Assembly (NCBI RefSeq): GCF_030503875.2
Contig: NZ_CP129968.2
Span: 310,001-374,000 of the forward strand
From: Marivirga arenosa
GTDB taxonomy: Bacteria > Bacteroidota > Bacteroidia > Cytophagales > Cyclobacteriaceae
Direction of reading: 5' to 3'
Length of the DNA stretch: 64,000 nt
The number at the start of each line of letters is the position of its first letter. The stretch's first letter is position 1. The position numbers and the translations under genes were made by a program. The notes beneath the pieces were generated by a model. The model made no database searches and had not been told where the DNA came from. It was given only the letters and a program-made list of their open reading frames with translations. Shown here piece after piece: positions 17,431-25,996 of this stretch.

Positions 17431-17585
17431 AGCCCCCTAACCCCCAAAAGGGGATTTCTCTCTCCGATTTAGATTAGTAACAAATGATAAGTTTCATCTC
17501 TTTTAACGTAAATTTCTTAGCGAAGAAACTAATTAAAATGCAAATGTTTTTCTGTGAGTATTCCCCCTTTGGGGGCTAGGGGGCT
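17431..17585. repeat. Long palindromic intergenic element, CCCCCTAACCCCC type
   Basis: Two GC-rich arms face each other at 17431-17454 (AGCCCCCTAACCCCCAAAAG start) and 17561-17585 (its reverse complement with a few changes), separated by about 106 AT-rich bases. They bridge two convergent genes; the right arm runs into the stop codon of the COX3-like gene. A relative is at 40068-40133. It probably folds into a long hairpin and can act as a bidirectional terminator. The element resembles dispersed REP-like repeats common in Bacteroidota genomes. Confidence 0.8.
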
Positions 17586-18201
17586 ACAAAAACACCCAAA
17601 AACTCAAGATCAATACCCCCCATAAAATACCTAAAAAATGCCATCCTTTAATCAGCAATTCATATTTTAAGTGCCAAAAGGGATTAGTTTCTGCTATTAA
17701 ATATTTTACTGGATCTTTAGAAATGGAGTGGGTTTGAAAAATCAAAAACCCTAAATAGGTGTGAGCCGCTAAAAAGTGAGCAGCATGTAAAGCAGTAAGT
17801 ACATATAAAAAAGAAGCAGAAACATGAGACGAAAATAATACATCTGATTCTCTAAGCATTTTCCAACCTAAGAACTGGCAAAGTGCAAAACCTAAGCCGA
17901 GAAAAAATGTAACCCTCAGCGCCATTAACAAAGACGATATTTCTTGGGCTTTGAATAATTTATGAATTGGGTGAATCATAAAACTTGAGGCAGCAATCAA
18001 TATTGTACTAAGTGTAAAAACAGCCGGTAATTCTATTTCTTTATTTCCCTCATTTCCAAGACTCATAAAAAATGAGAACAATAAAAAAAAGAAAATTAAA
18101 GTGCTTCCAAATAAACTTAGAATAAATATCATTTTATAGGGGTGCATCTTTTCAACCCTTTCAAAAAATGATAATTCTTTAACTTTTGTTTTCTTATCCA
18201 T
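17584..18201 (-). CDS. Lone cytochrome c oxidase subunit III-like protein
   Basis: A 205-aa protein with five transmembrane helices (about 23-48, 60-78, 90-112, 127-150 and 182-204). The helix III-IV region TALHAAHFLAAHTYLGFL and the end HFLGILWGVLILSFWVFL match heme-copper oxidase subunit III. The other oxidase subunits (CtaC/D/F) are not nearby, so it is either an accessory copy or a divergent COX3 homologue. It is 20 bases below csaA on the same strand, so the two are probably co-transcribed. Family membership is good; assembly into an oxidase is uncertain. Confidence 0.8.
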   Translation of the reverse strand: MDKKTKVKELSFFERVEKMHPYKMIFILSLFGSTLIFFFLLFSFFMSLGNEGNKEIELPAVFTLSTILIAASSFMIHPIHKLFKAQEISSLLMALRVTFFLGLGFALCQFLGWKMLRESDVLFSSHVSASFLYVLTALHAAHFLAAHTYLGFLIFQTHSISKDPVKYLIAETNPFWHLKYELLIKGWHFLGILWGVLILSFWVFL

Positions 18202-18221
18202 TTAACACAAAATTTAGGCTA

Positions 18222-18566
18222 TCAAGCAATCCTTAAACCATTTTCCACACTTTTATCAACTCCTAGCAAACTGACTCTGTCATCATCTACCGCTCCTAGA
18301 ACCAAACATTCGCTCATGAAGTTCGCTATCTGTTTTGGAGGAAAGTTTAATACTGCAACCACCTTTTTACCAATTAATTCTTCTAACTCATATAAAACAG
18401 TTATTTGAGCTGAGGATTTCCTGATTCCATACTCTCCAAAATCAACCCATAATTTGTAAGCAGGCCTCATTGCTTCCGAGAATTCTTCAGCTCTTAGTAT
18501 TGACCCAACTCGCATTTCTATTTTAGAAAAATCCTCCCAGCCAATTGTTTTATCATTCTCATTCAT
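18222..18566 (-). CDS. csaA: CsaA-type tRNA-binding-domain protein
   Basis: A 114-aa single-domain OB-fold protein. It carries the family signature: IGWEDFSKIEMRVGSILRAEEF at the N-terminus, SSAQIT in the middle and the end LLGVDKSVENGLRIA. CsaA is described as a dimeric export-related chaperone in Bacillus and binds tRNA-like ligands; the same fold occurs at the end of MetRS. Length matches the family (about 110 aa). It leads a two-gene unit with the COX3-like gene and diverges from mfd. Confidence 0.92.
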   Translation of the reverse strand: MNENDKTIGWEDFSKIEMRVGSILRAEEFSEAMRPAYKLWVDFGEYGIRKSSAQITVLYELEELIGKKVVAVLNFPPKQIANFMSECLVLGAVDDDRVSLLGVDKSVENGLRIA

Positions 18567-18650
18567 AACTGAATAGCCTCCGTTTTGGTTATTTTTTAGT
18601 TAATTTTTTCTGTGGTCTTCGAACTATGCGCCTTTCCGGCTAGTTTGTTT

Positions 18651-18658
18651 TACCTTTG
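18651..18658 (+). promoter_or_regulatory. Bacteroidota -7 element before mfd
   Basis: TACCTTTG, continuing as TACCTTTGCA, is an exact match to the TAnnTTTG -7 consensus of the Bacteroidota primary sigma factor and lies 60 bases above the mfd start. The -33 position lacks a clear TTTG, so the promoter would be weak or dependent on other contacts. Confidence 0.5.
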
Positions 18659-18718
18659 CAAGATACACTAACGAAATTCTTGCGTAAAAGTCAGCGCAAC
18701 ATTTAAATAAGAATAGCT

Positions 18719-21700
18719 TTGAAGATAAAGGACTTTCTAAAATTATATAAAGATGATGCTATCATGCAAACCATGATGGCTTCCCTTAAACCTAATGAAA
18801 ATCAAACAATCCACCTGAAGGGTTTAGTAGGAAGTTTGGATGCAATAGCCGTAGCAGTATCGCACCAGATTAATCATCAAAACCAACTCATCATTTTGCA
18901 CGATAAGGAGGAAGCGGCTTACTTCCAAAATGATTTACAAAATTTATTAGACTTCAAAGAGCCGCTGCTTTTTCCCACTTCTTATAAAAGAGCTTATCAG
19001 TTTGATGAGACTGAAAACGCTAACGTTTTAATGAGAGCGGAAATTCTGAATAGAATTAATAACAAATCCTCCACAGGTGAAATTATTGTTACCTATCCGG
19101 AAGCGCTTTCAGAGAAAGTGATTAATAAAAAGTCACTAAAATCGAATACTTTCACAGCAAAAGTTGGAGAATCATTAGATGTTGAATTCATAGCAGAGCT
19201 TTTGCAAACCTACGATTTCGAACCAACCGACTTCGTTTACGAACCTGGCCAGTATGCCATAAGAGGGGGTATTATTGATATTTTTTCCTATGCTAGCGAT
19301 GAGCCTTATAGAATTGAACTTTTCGGAAATGAAATTGACAGCATTCGAACTTTTGATGTTGCCTCACAATTGTCGATCGACCCTATAAAACAGATTAATA
19401 TTATTCCGAATGTACAAACTAAATTACTGGAAGAAACACGAGAGTCTTTATTAGATTATATTCCTAATAACACTAAAGTGTGGTTCAAAGACTACAAGCA
19501 AACTCTGGATGTTATCCAGCAGTATTTTGATAAGGCATCTCATTCTTTTCAGGAAATTCTTGATAGCACTCATCAAACACAAGTGGTTTTAGAACCCCAT
19601 ATGTTATTTGAAACGCAGGAAAGTTTTGAAAAAGGACTTGAAAAATACATTAAAGTAGAATTCGGAAACCGCTTTTATTCAAAAGCAGATCAGCAATTTG
19701 AATATCAGGCAAAACCTCAACCTTCTTTTAATAAGAATTTTGACTTAATTGCTGAAAACCTTTCAAGCAATCAGGAAGCCGGTTTAATCAATATCATTTC
19801 TTCAGAATCTATAACTCAAACGGAAAGGCTCAAAAATATCTTTGAAGAAATCGATCCATTTATAAAATTTCAGTCACTTCCTCACACCTTAAGGGCCGGC
19901 TTTGTAGATGATCAATTAAAGCTCGCTTGCTATACCGACCACCAGATTTTCGAAAGGTTTTACCGTTATAAAACCAAGGATAAGCAGAGTAAATCAAAAG
20001 CGATTACCATCCGGGAGCTCAAAAATTTGCAACCGGGTGATTTTGTAACCCACATAGATTACGGAGTTGGCCGCTTTGCCGGAATGGATAAAGTGGACAA
20101 TAACGGAAAGAAACAGGAAGTAATTCGTTTAATCTACAGAGATAATGATTTACTGTATGTGAGTATTCATGCGCTGCATAAAATTTCGAAATATAGTGGT
20201 AAAGAAGGCAGCACCCCATCCATTAGTAAATTAGGTTCTCCTGAATGGGAAAACAAAAAGAAAAAAGCCAAGAAGCAGGTTAAAGATATTGCTAAAGATC
20301 TTATTGAGCTTTATGCAAAAAGGAAATCTGCTCCAGGTTTTGGGTGTAAAGAAGATAGCTTTTTACAAGCTGAGTTAGAGTCTTCATTTATCTATGAAGA
20401 TACTCCTGATCAAGCAAAATCTACTGCCGATGTAAAAGCAGATATGGAGCAAGAACACCCTATGGATAGGTTGGTTTGTGGAGATGTGGGTTTTGGTAAA
20501 ACTGAAGTTGCTATTAGAGCAGCTTTTAAGGCGGTTGACAATCAAAAACAAGTTGCTGTTTTAGTGCCTACTACCATTTTGGCTATGCAGCATTTCAGAA
20601 CTTTTGCTGAACGCCTAGAAAAAATGCCGGTTACGGTTGAGTACATTAACCGTTTTAGAACCACTAAACAAATCAAAGATATTCTAAAGCGAACTGCTGA
20701 AGGAAAAGTGGATATTTTGATTGGTACGCACCGAATCGTAAATAAAGATGTAAAGTTTAAAGATCTTGGTCTACTTATTATTGATGAAGAGCAAAAATTT
20801 GGCGTTTCAGTGAAAGATAAGCTCAAGGAGTTTAGAGTAAATGTTGATGTATTAACGCTAACCGCTACTCCTATTCCTAGAACTTTACATTTTAGTTTGA
20901 TGGGGGCTCGGGATTTGAGTGTTATTCAAACTCCTCCACCTAATCGCCAGCCTGTCACCACAGAATTGCATACTTTCAATGAAGAAAAATTAAGAGATGC
21001 CATTTCCTTTGAATTACAAAGAGGCGGACAAGTTTTCTTTGTTCACAATAGAGTGGGTGATATTGAACAGGTCGGCAACATCATTTTAAAACTAGTTCCT
21101 GATGCCAGAATTGGGGTGGCCCATGGTCAAATGGATGGCCCAAAACTTGAGAAAGTGATGATGCGCTTCATTGAGGGTGAATATGATGTGTTAGTTTCTA
21201 CCAATATCATTGAATCCGGATTGGATATTCCGAACGCCAACACTATTATCATTAATCATGCACATATGTTTGGTATGTCTGATTTACACCAGATGCGTGG
21301 TCGTGTAGGGCGTTCAAATAAAAAGGCTTTTTGTTATCTTTTGACTCCCCCTACTATTGGTTTGAGTTCGGATTCCCGAAAAAGGCTTACTACTTTGGAA
21401 GAATTCTCTGATTTAGGAGATGGCTTTAAAGTGGCGATGCGAGATTTGGATATCCGTGGAGCAGGTAATATGTTAGGGGCTGAGCAAAGTGGTTTTATCA
21501 CAGATCTTGGGTTTGATATGTATCATAAGATATTAGATGATGCAGTAGCGGAGCTGAAGCAGACTCACTTTGCTGATCTTTTCAAGGATGAATTAGCGAA
21601 AAAAGCAGAGATTATTGCCCAGGATTGCACGATTGAAACAGACTTAGAAATTCTCATCCCTGAGGATTATGTAGAAAACATAACAGAAAGGTTAAGTCTG

Positions 21701-22087
21701 TATTCACAATTGGATAATATTAAAAACGAAGAAGAGTTAGGCGTTTTTGAAAGATCAATGGAAGATCGTTTTGGCAAAATACCTGCAGTAGTTTATGATT
21801 TAATTGAAACGGTTAGAATAAGATGGAAGGCCGAAAAGCTTGGCTTTGAAAAGTTGTTGATCAAAAATGGTAGTCTAAAAGCTTATTTTGTTTCCGCCGA
21901 TAATGAAAAATATTTTAAATCAGACATCTTTGGTAGAATATTAACCTTTGTTCAAATGCATGGTAAACAATGCAAAATGAAAGATTATAAAGGCAGACCG
22001 ATTCTAAAAATTCAAGATATTGAAAATATTGAGCAGGCTAAAGCGATAATTTTTGACATGGCTGGAGAAGAAGTGGAAGCGGCTTAG
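18719..22087 (+). CDS. mfd: Transcription-repair coupling factor Mfd
   Basis: A 1122-aa ATP-dependent translocase that removes stalled RNA polymerase from DNA lesions and recruits UvrA. Domains in order: UvrB-like region (1-330), RNA polymerase interaction/CarD-like domain (about 445-520, ELKNLQPGDFVTHIDYGVGRF), RecG-like motor (about 560-930) with Walker A GDVGFGKT at 588-595 and the DEEQ box at 689-692, then the C-terminal TRCF domain. The start is TTG: an in-frame stop lies four codons upstream, and the first 15 residues match the conserved N-terminus (FLKLYKDD), so the downstream ATG at codon 16 is less likely. A diverged second copy of its last 13 codons sits at 23716-23753. Confidence 0.97.
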   Translation: MKIKDFLKLYKDDAIMQTMMASLKPNENQTIHLKGLVGSLDAIAVAVSHQINHQNQLIILHDKEEAAYFQNDLQNLLDFKEPLLFPTSYKRAYQFDETENANVLMRAEILNRINNKSSTGEIIVTYPEALSEKVINKKSLKSNTFTAKVGESLDVEFIAELLQTYDFEPTDFVYEPGQYAIRGGIIDIFSYASDEPYRIELFGNEIDSIRTFDVASQLSIDPIKQINIIPNVQTKLLEETRESLLDYIPNNTKVWFKDYKQTLDVIQQYFDKASHSFQEILDSTHQTQVVLEPHMLFETQESFEKGLEKYIKVEFGNRFYSKADQQFEYQAKPQPSFNKNFDLIAENLSSNQEAGLINIISSESITQTERLKNIFEEIDPFIKFQSLPHTLRAGFVDDQLKLACYTDHQIFERFYRYKTKDKQSKSKAITIRELKNLQPGDFVTHIDYGVGRFAGMDKVDNNGKKQEVIRLIYRDNDLLYVSIHALHKISKYSGKEGSTPSISKLGSPEWENKKKKAKKQVKDIAKDLIELYAKRKSAPGFGCKEDSFLQAELESSFIYEDTPDQAKSTADVKADMEQEHPMDRLVCGDVGFGKTEVAIRAAFKAVDNQKQVAVLVPTTILAMQHFRTFAERLEKMPVTVEYINRFRTTKQIKDILKRTAEGKVDILIGTHRIVNKDVKFKDLGLLIIDEEQKFGVSVKDKLKEFRVNVDVLTLTATPIPRTLHFSLMGARDLSVIQTPPPNRQPVTTELHTFNEEKLRDAISFELQRGGQVFFVHNRVGDIEQVGNIILKLVPDARIGVAHGQMDGPKLEKVMMRFIEGEYDVLVSTNIIESGLDIPNANTIIINHAHMFGMSDLHQMRGRVGRSNKKAFCYLLTPPTIGLSSDSRKRLTTLEEFSDLGDGFKVAMRDLDIRGAGNMLGAEQSGFITDLGFDMYHKILDDAVAELKQTHFADLFKDELAKKAEIIAQDCTIETDLEILIPEDYVENITERLSLYSQLDNIKNEEELGVFERSMEDRFGKIPAVVYDLIETVRIRWKAEKLGFEKLLIKNGSLKAYFVSADNEKYFKSDIFGRILTFVQMHGKQCKMKDYKGRPILKIQDIENIEQAKAIIFDMAGEEVEAA

Positions 22088-22107
22088 TTTATATTTATAA
22101 AATTGGT
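22050..22107 (+). repeat. Direct repeat copy 1: mfd 3' end
   Basis: The last 38 bases of mfd (22050-22087, encoding the end FDMAGEEVEAA and stop) plus the next 20 bases, up to AATTGGT, recur in diverged form at 23716-23773. The coding part matches 30 of 38 bases; the motif AATTGGT occurs 14 bases after the stop in both copies. Confidence 0.8.
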
Positions 22108-22128
22108 TGATAAAATGTTACACAGCTA

Positions 22129-23448
22129 ATGAATAGATTATTTACATTGATATTTATTTTACTCTTTTTAGCATGTGGTGGAAATACTGACAAAAAAGAG
22201 ATTAATAAGAAAGATTCTGTTCGAGAATCAACCAGCTTGGATTCGTCTAAAAATAGCAATTTTCAAAAATCACAAAGTAAATCTAAAGAGGTTAAATCTT
22301 CAGATAATGATAAAAAATTGATTTTTTCTAATAGCCCTAGTCGTGAAAGGTTAGAATTACACGGCAATACAGTATTAATTATAAAACTAGACTCCGCAGA
22401 AATAGAACAGCTAAAAAAAATTAAGGGAGAAGAAAGTTTCTATACTGGTGCTGACGATTTGATGTGGTATAACTCAAAAATGTTACAAAAAATGGATTCG
22501 TTTGGTATTCCAGTCAAGTACACAGATAAAGATACGGTTGATTTATACTCAACTGACTATAAACAAACAATTGTAAAAGATTCTACTTTTTACTTTTACA
22601 CATATTTTTATTTTGACGGACAAAAACTAAAGAGAACAAACGCCCTTGAACTATTGACTAATAGTATTGGAAGCAAGTTTCAGAAGACTTCAAATTCCTC
22701 TAAAAAATCTGTTTTTATAGGTGTTTTAAATGATTTTTACGAATCAGAAGGTTTTTACGTTGAGCTATATTATTCGGAAAATTATTCTAATGAAGATATA
22801 AATAAACTTGGTGAAAATCATAGTGAAACCATTTACCAAGGTGAAGAAATGACTCGAACAAAAGTGCCATTAGATATTGCTCAAAAACATCTTGATGTAG
22901 AATTTATTGACTCTATGTATGTTTTTAATGAGATACAAGAAATAATAGATTCAATATCACTTCAAAATATTGAATATTTAGACGCAATGATAGAATCTAA
23001 TTATATAGCTACTTATAATCATTCAAAAGACCTTACAGAGAAACTAGTAATTAGTAAGACTAATCATTTGAAAAATTTAAAAAAGTCCCCCTCATTCCAA
23101 AAAGGAAAGAAATCCCTAGTAGAGGAGTTGAAACTAAATATTGACCCTTTAGCTATCGGAGAAGTGTTTGAACTTAATCACAATAAAGATTCATTCCATA
23201 TATTTTCCTATACCGATAAAGAATATAATCATCATATCTTTTCATTAAAGAATAGAAATATAACTGACACCATAGAACAATATCAAATAAATAGGATAAG
23301 ACCTGTGCCCTTAGCATCAGAAGGCAAAATTTATTATATCGTTTATGCTGCCGTTCCAGATACAGACCACTCTTGGACACAACTTCTGGGAATCGATTTA
23401 AAAACTGGTAAATTTGTTAAGACAAGAGGTAACAGATTAAAATATTGA
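22129..23448 (+). CDS. Lipoprotein of unknown function in the mfd-gpmI insertion
   Basis: A 439-aa protein with a type II signal peptide; the lipobox ends at C16 (LLFLAC). A Ser/Lys-rich linker (about 20-65) precedes a folded part with many Tyr and charged residues. The C-terminal 70 residues (HIFSYTDKEYNHHIFSLKN ... GIDLKTGKFVKTRG) look like beta-propeller or beta-sandwich blades. No family is recognised. Codon use is AT-rich like its neighbours, perhaps more so. It sits with a truncated antitoxin inside a 1.7 kb interval flanked by two copies of the mfd 3' end, which suggests that it arrived by insertion. Confidence 0.65.
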   Translation: MNRLFTLIFILLFLACGGNTDKKEINKKDSVRESTSLDSSKNSNFQKSQSKSKEVKSSDNDKKLIFSNSPSRERLELHGNTVLIIKLDSAEIEQLKKIKGEESFYTGADDLMWYNSKMLQKMDSFGIPVKYTDKDTVDLYSTDYKQTIVKDSTFYFYTYFYFDGQKLKRTNALELLTNSIGSKFQKTSNSSKKSVFIGVLNDFYESEGFYVELYYSENYSNEDINKLGENHSETIYQGEEMTRTKVPLDIAQKHLDVEFIDSMYVFNEIQEIIDSISLQNIEYLDAMIESNYIATYNHSKDLTEKLVISKTNHLKNLKKSPSFQKGKKSLVEELKLNIDPLAIGEVFELNHNKDSFHIFSYTDKEYNHHIFSLKNRNITDTIEQYQINRIRPVPLASEGKIYYIVYAAVPDTDHSWTQLLGIDLKTGKFVKTRGNRLKY

Positions 23449-23479
23449 TAAAATGTAGTAGTGTCATGTTTTATAAAGA

Positions 23480-23683
23480 ATGATAAAATCAGTCAGAAAA
23501 GAACACGATTTAACAAAAGAACAGTTGGGTATGTTCATAAGAGTACAAAAATCCCAGCTTTCCAAGCTGGAGCGTAATACAAAAAATGTGACGATTGAAA
23601 CTATCCTGAAAGTTTTTAATACTTTGAAGGTAAATGTTAAATTTACTGTTGAACTAGACCAATCTGACTTAAAAATTGCTTGA
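23480..23683 (+). CDS. Truncated HigA-like XRE antitoxin, orphan
   Basis: A 67-aa helix-turn-helix protein. The phrase LTKEQLGMFIRVQKSQLSKLERNTKNVTIETILKVFNTLKVNVKFTVEL closely follows Bacteroidota HigA-type antitoxins of about 95-110 aa, which carry 30-40 residues before this point. Here translation begins at MIKSVRKE, in the middle of the usual first helix, and an in-frame stop two codons upstream rules out an N-terminal extension. No toxin gene is adjacent. It may be a remnant or a shortened stand-alone repressor. It is the second gene of the interval between the mfd 3'-end repeats. Confidence 0.75.
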   Translation: MIKSVRKEHDLTKEQLGMFIRVQKSQLSKLERNTKNVTIETILKVFNTLKVNVKFTVELDQSDLKIA

Positions 23684-23715
23684 ATAACACCATATTAAAA
23701 CTAGCCTAACCTAAT

Positions 23716-23773
23716 TCTTTGATATGGCAGGAGAAGAAGTAGCGACAGCTTAGCGATTATTTTAACAATTGGT
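23716..23773 (+). repeat. Direct repeat copy 2: orphan mfd 3' end
   Basis: A stretch encoding FDMAGEEVATA followed by TAG, with no ORF leading into it, repeats the end of mfd 1.67 kb downstream. Similarity continues weakly upstream (TAGCCTAACCTAATTC against the mfd codons for QAKAII) and downstream to AATTGGT. It is most simply read as a displaced native mfd end left behind when the intervening DNA was inserted. Confidence 0.8.
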
Positions 23774-23829
23774 ATCTTTACAGCGTAATACTAAAAGCAT
23801 AGAATTTTTATCATAGAATAACCTAAGAC

Positions 23830-25350
23830 ATGAATAAGAAAGTAATTTTAATGATATTAGACGGTTGGGGTATTGCAACCAATAAAGAAGTCTCGGCTAT
23901 AGATAAAGCCAATACACCTTTTGTTGATGGCTTATATACTCAATATAAACACAGCAAATTAGAAGCTTCGGGTCTTGCAGTAGGATTACCAGAAGGTCAG
24001 ATGGGGAACTCTGAAGTGGGCCACATGAACATTGGTGCTGGTCGTGTTGTCTATCAGGATTTAGTAAAAATCAATAAAGCAATCGAAGAAAAGTCTATTA
24101 AAGAAAACCCTGTTTGGTCAGAAGCGATGAGCTATGCCAAGGAGAATAATAAAAAAGTCCACTTTATCGGTTTAGTTTCTGATGGTGGGGTACACTCTCA
24201 TATTGATCATTTAAAAGGCTTGATGACCCTTGCTCATGAGGAAGGCGTAAAAGATTTATTCGTGCATGGCTTTACTGATGGCCGTGATACGGATCCGAAT
24301 GGGGGAAAAGATTATTTAAAAGATGTTGAAGAACATGCTGCAAAAACAGGGGCAAAGATTGCCTCTATCATTGGTAGATATTATGCGATGGACCGCGATA
24401 ACCGATGGGAAAGAGTGAAGTTGGCTTATGATGCCATGGTACATGGTGAAGGAAAACAAACAGAATCTGTATTAGATGCCATTCAAGAATCTTACGATGA
24501 GGGCGTAACAGATGAGTTTATTAAACCCATTATCAATACCGAAAATGGTGAAGCCATTGCTAAAATAGAAGAAGGTGATGTGGTGATATCTTTCAACTTC
24601 CGAACCGATAGAGGTAGAGAAATCACGCAAGCTTTAACTCAAAAAGCTTTCCATGAGCAAAACATGCATCCTTTGGATTTACACTATATTACTATGACGA
24701 AGTATGATGATACTTTCAAAGGAGTAAAAGTACTTTTCGAGAAGGATAATTTAGTCAATACTTTAGGAGAAGTATTAGCGAAAAATAATAAGAAGCAGAT
24801 TAGAATAGCTGAAACAGAAAAGTATCCTCATGTCACCTTTTTCTTTTCTGGAGGAAGAGAAACTGAGTTTGAGGGAGAAAAAAGACTCATGTGTCCTTCA
24901 CCGAAAGTAGCTACTTACGATTTACAACCAGAAATGAGTGCTGGCGATATAAGGGATAAAATCATTCCCGAATTGAAAGCGGGTGATGCTGATTTCGTTT
25001 GTCTAAATTTTGCCAATCCTGATATGGTAGGCCATACTGGGGTTTTTGAGGCAGCCGTAAAAGCTTGTGAAACAGTAGACCAATGTGCTAAAGCGGTTGT
25101 TGATGTAGCCAAGGAAAATGGTTACGCTACCATTATCATAGCCGACCACGGTAATTCGGATTATATGGTAAATGAAGATGGAAGCCCAAATACAGCGCAC
25201 ACTACAAACCTTGTGCCTTGTATATTAGTTGATGATGAATTCAAGGGCACTATCAAAGATGGTAAACTAGGTGATCTAGCTCCAACTATTTTAAAAATAA
25301 TGGATGTTGAAGTACCTAAGGAAATGACCGGTGATATTTTAATTGATTAA
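23830..25350 (+). CDS. gpmI: 2,3-bisphosphoglycerate-independent phosphoglycerate mutase
   Basis: A 506-aa cytoplasmic glycolytic enzyme that interconverts 3- and 2-phosphoglycerate with two Mn ions. It belongs to the alkaline phosphatase superfamily. Metal and catalytic residues are present: D11 in LDGWG, S61 in GQMGNSEVGHMNIG (phosphoserine), the block VSDGGVHSHIDH, HGFTDGRDT, RYYAMDRDNRWER, and the C-terminal DADFVCLNFANPDMVGHTG and IADHGNSDYM. The length is normal. It was probably the direct neighbour of mfd before the 1.7 kb interval arose. A hairpin at 25360-25385 follows the stop. Confidence 0.97.
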   Translation: MNKKVILMILDGWGIATNKEVSAIDKANTPFVDGLYTQYKHSKLEASGLAVGLPEGQMGNSEVGHMNIGAGRVVYQDLVKINKAIEEKSIKENPVWSEAMSYAKENNKKVHFIGLVSDGGVHSHIDHLKGLMTLAHEEGVKDLFVHGFTDGRDTDPNGGKDYLKDVEEHAAKTGAKIASIIGRYYAMDRDNRWERVKLAYDAMVHGEGKQTESVLDAIQESYDEGVTDEFIKPIINTENGEAIAKIEEGDVVISFNFRTDRGREITQALTQKAFHEQNMHPLDLHYITMTKYDDTFKGVKVLFEKDNLVNTLGEVLAKNNKKQIRIAETEKYPHVTFFFSGGRETEFEGEKRLMCPSPKVATYDLQPEMSAGDIRDKIIPELKAGDADFVCLNFANPDMVGHTGVFEAAVKACETVDQCAKAVVDVAKENGYATIIIADHGNSDYMVNEDGSPNTAHTTNLVPCILVDDEFKGTIKDGKLGDLAPTILKIMDVEVPKEMTGDILID

Positions 25351-25359
25351 TAAATATTT

Positions 25360-25385
25360 GAGGGCTTTGTATATTCAAAGCTCTC
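25360..25385 (+). terminator. Terminator-like hairpin after gpmI
   Basis: A 10-bp stem with one G-U pair (25360-25369 with 25376-25385, GAGGGCTTTG / CAAAGCTCTC) and a six-base loop, followed by a broken T-run (TTCATTTTTATC). It is placed between gpmI and the next lipoprotein start at 25406, so it may only attenuate. Confidence 0.6.
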
Positions 25386-25405
25386 TTCATTTTTATCTTA
25401 TAAGT

Positions 25406-25984
25406 ATGATAAACTTCAGTAGAATTCTTTTTGCCTTCCTTTTATTCGGAATTATTTCATGTGAAACGGCAGTAAGAGAAAAACCGATCAATGAATATTA
25501 TGATGTTGATGCATTGGTGGATCAGCAGGCAAAACTTCTATCGGACATGCAGCCTAAAATTGAAAAGTCTGTTGAAGTTGATGGGCAAAAGGAGATGGAT
25601 ACTTTGGAATTTGATTCTCTCGGCTGGAAAAATGAATTAGAAGTTTTCAAGCTGGCTGACATCAATAAACCTACATTATTTGATGCATATGAAGCCACTG
25701 AAGAACAAACCTCTAATGGAAAAATTTGGCGTTACTCTACAGAGAAGCCATCATTAGGTATTGAGTTCTTGTACGTTTATTTCGATCAAGATAGTACGGT
25801 TAAAAAACTTGAAGCACGTTATCATGAGAATAATGCGCTTTATATATCAGAGCGAAATTTTGAAATCAACTTCAATAACACTAACGGAACTCCTGTTTTA
25901 GCATCTTACAAAATATATGGTCGTCAAAAGATGGCCATGAAAGATGAAGTTAGCTTTTCTATTGAAAGTGAAGTAGTGAACTAA
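25406..25984 (+). CDS. Lipoprotein of unknown function downstream of gpmI
   Basis: A 192-aa protein. The ATG at 25406 is preferred over a TTG 21 codons upstream because it gives a proper lipoprotein signal, MINFSRILFAFLLFGIISC, with Cys at residue 19. The mature part is acidic with a beta-rich core (EFLYVYFDQDSTVKKLEARYHENNALYISERNFEINF) and may be a periplasmic or outer-membrane-attached protein. No named family is recognised. The gpmI hairpin overlaps its leader, so it is either transcribed by read-through or has its own promoter. Confidence 0.7.
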   Translation: MINFSRILFAFLLFGIISCETAVREKPINEYYDVDALVDQQAKLLSDMQPKIEKSVEVDGQKEMDTLEFDSLGWKNELEVFKLADINKPTLFDAYEATEEQTSNGKIWRYSTEKPSLGIEFLYVYFDQDSTVKKLEARYHENNALYISERNFEINFNNTNGTPVLASYKIYGRQKMAMKDEVSFSIESEVVN

Positions 25985-25996
25985 TTATCGAGTTTT

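Noticed and set aside
22129-23683. A complete toxin-antitoxin system or defence island between mfd and gpmI
   Set aside because: The first gene is a lipoprotein, not a toxin, the antitoxin is shortened, and no nuclease, integrase or transposase is present.
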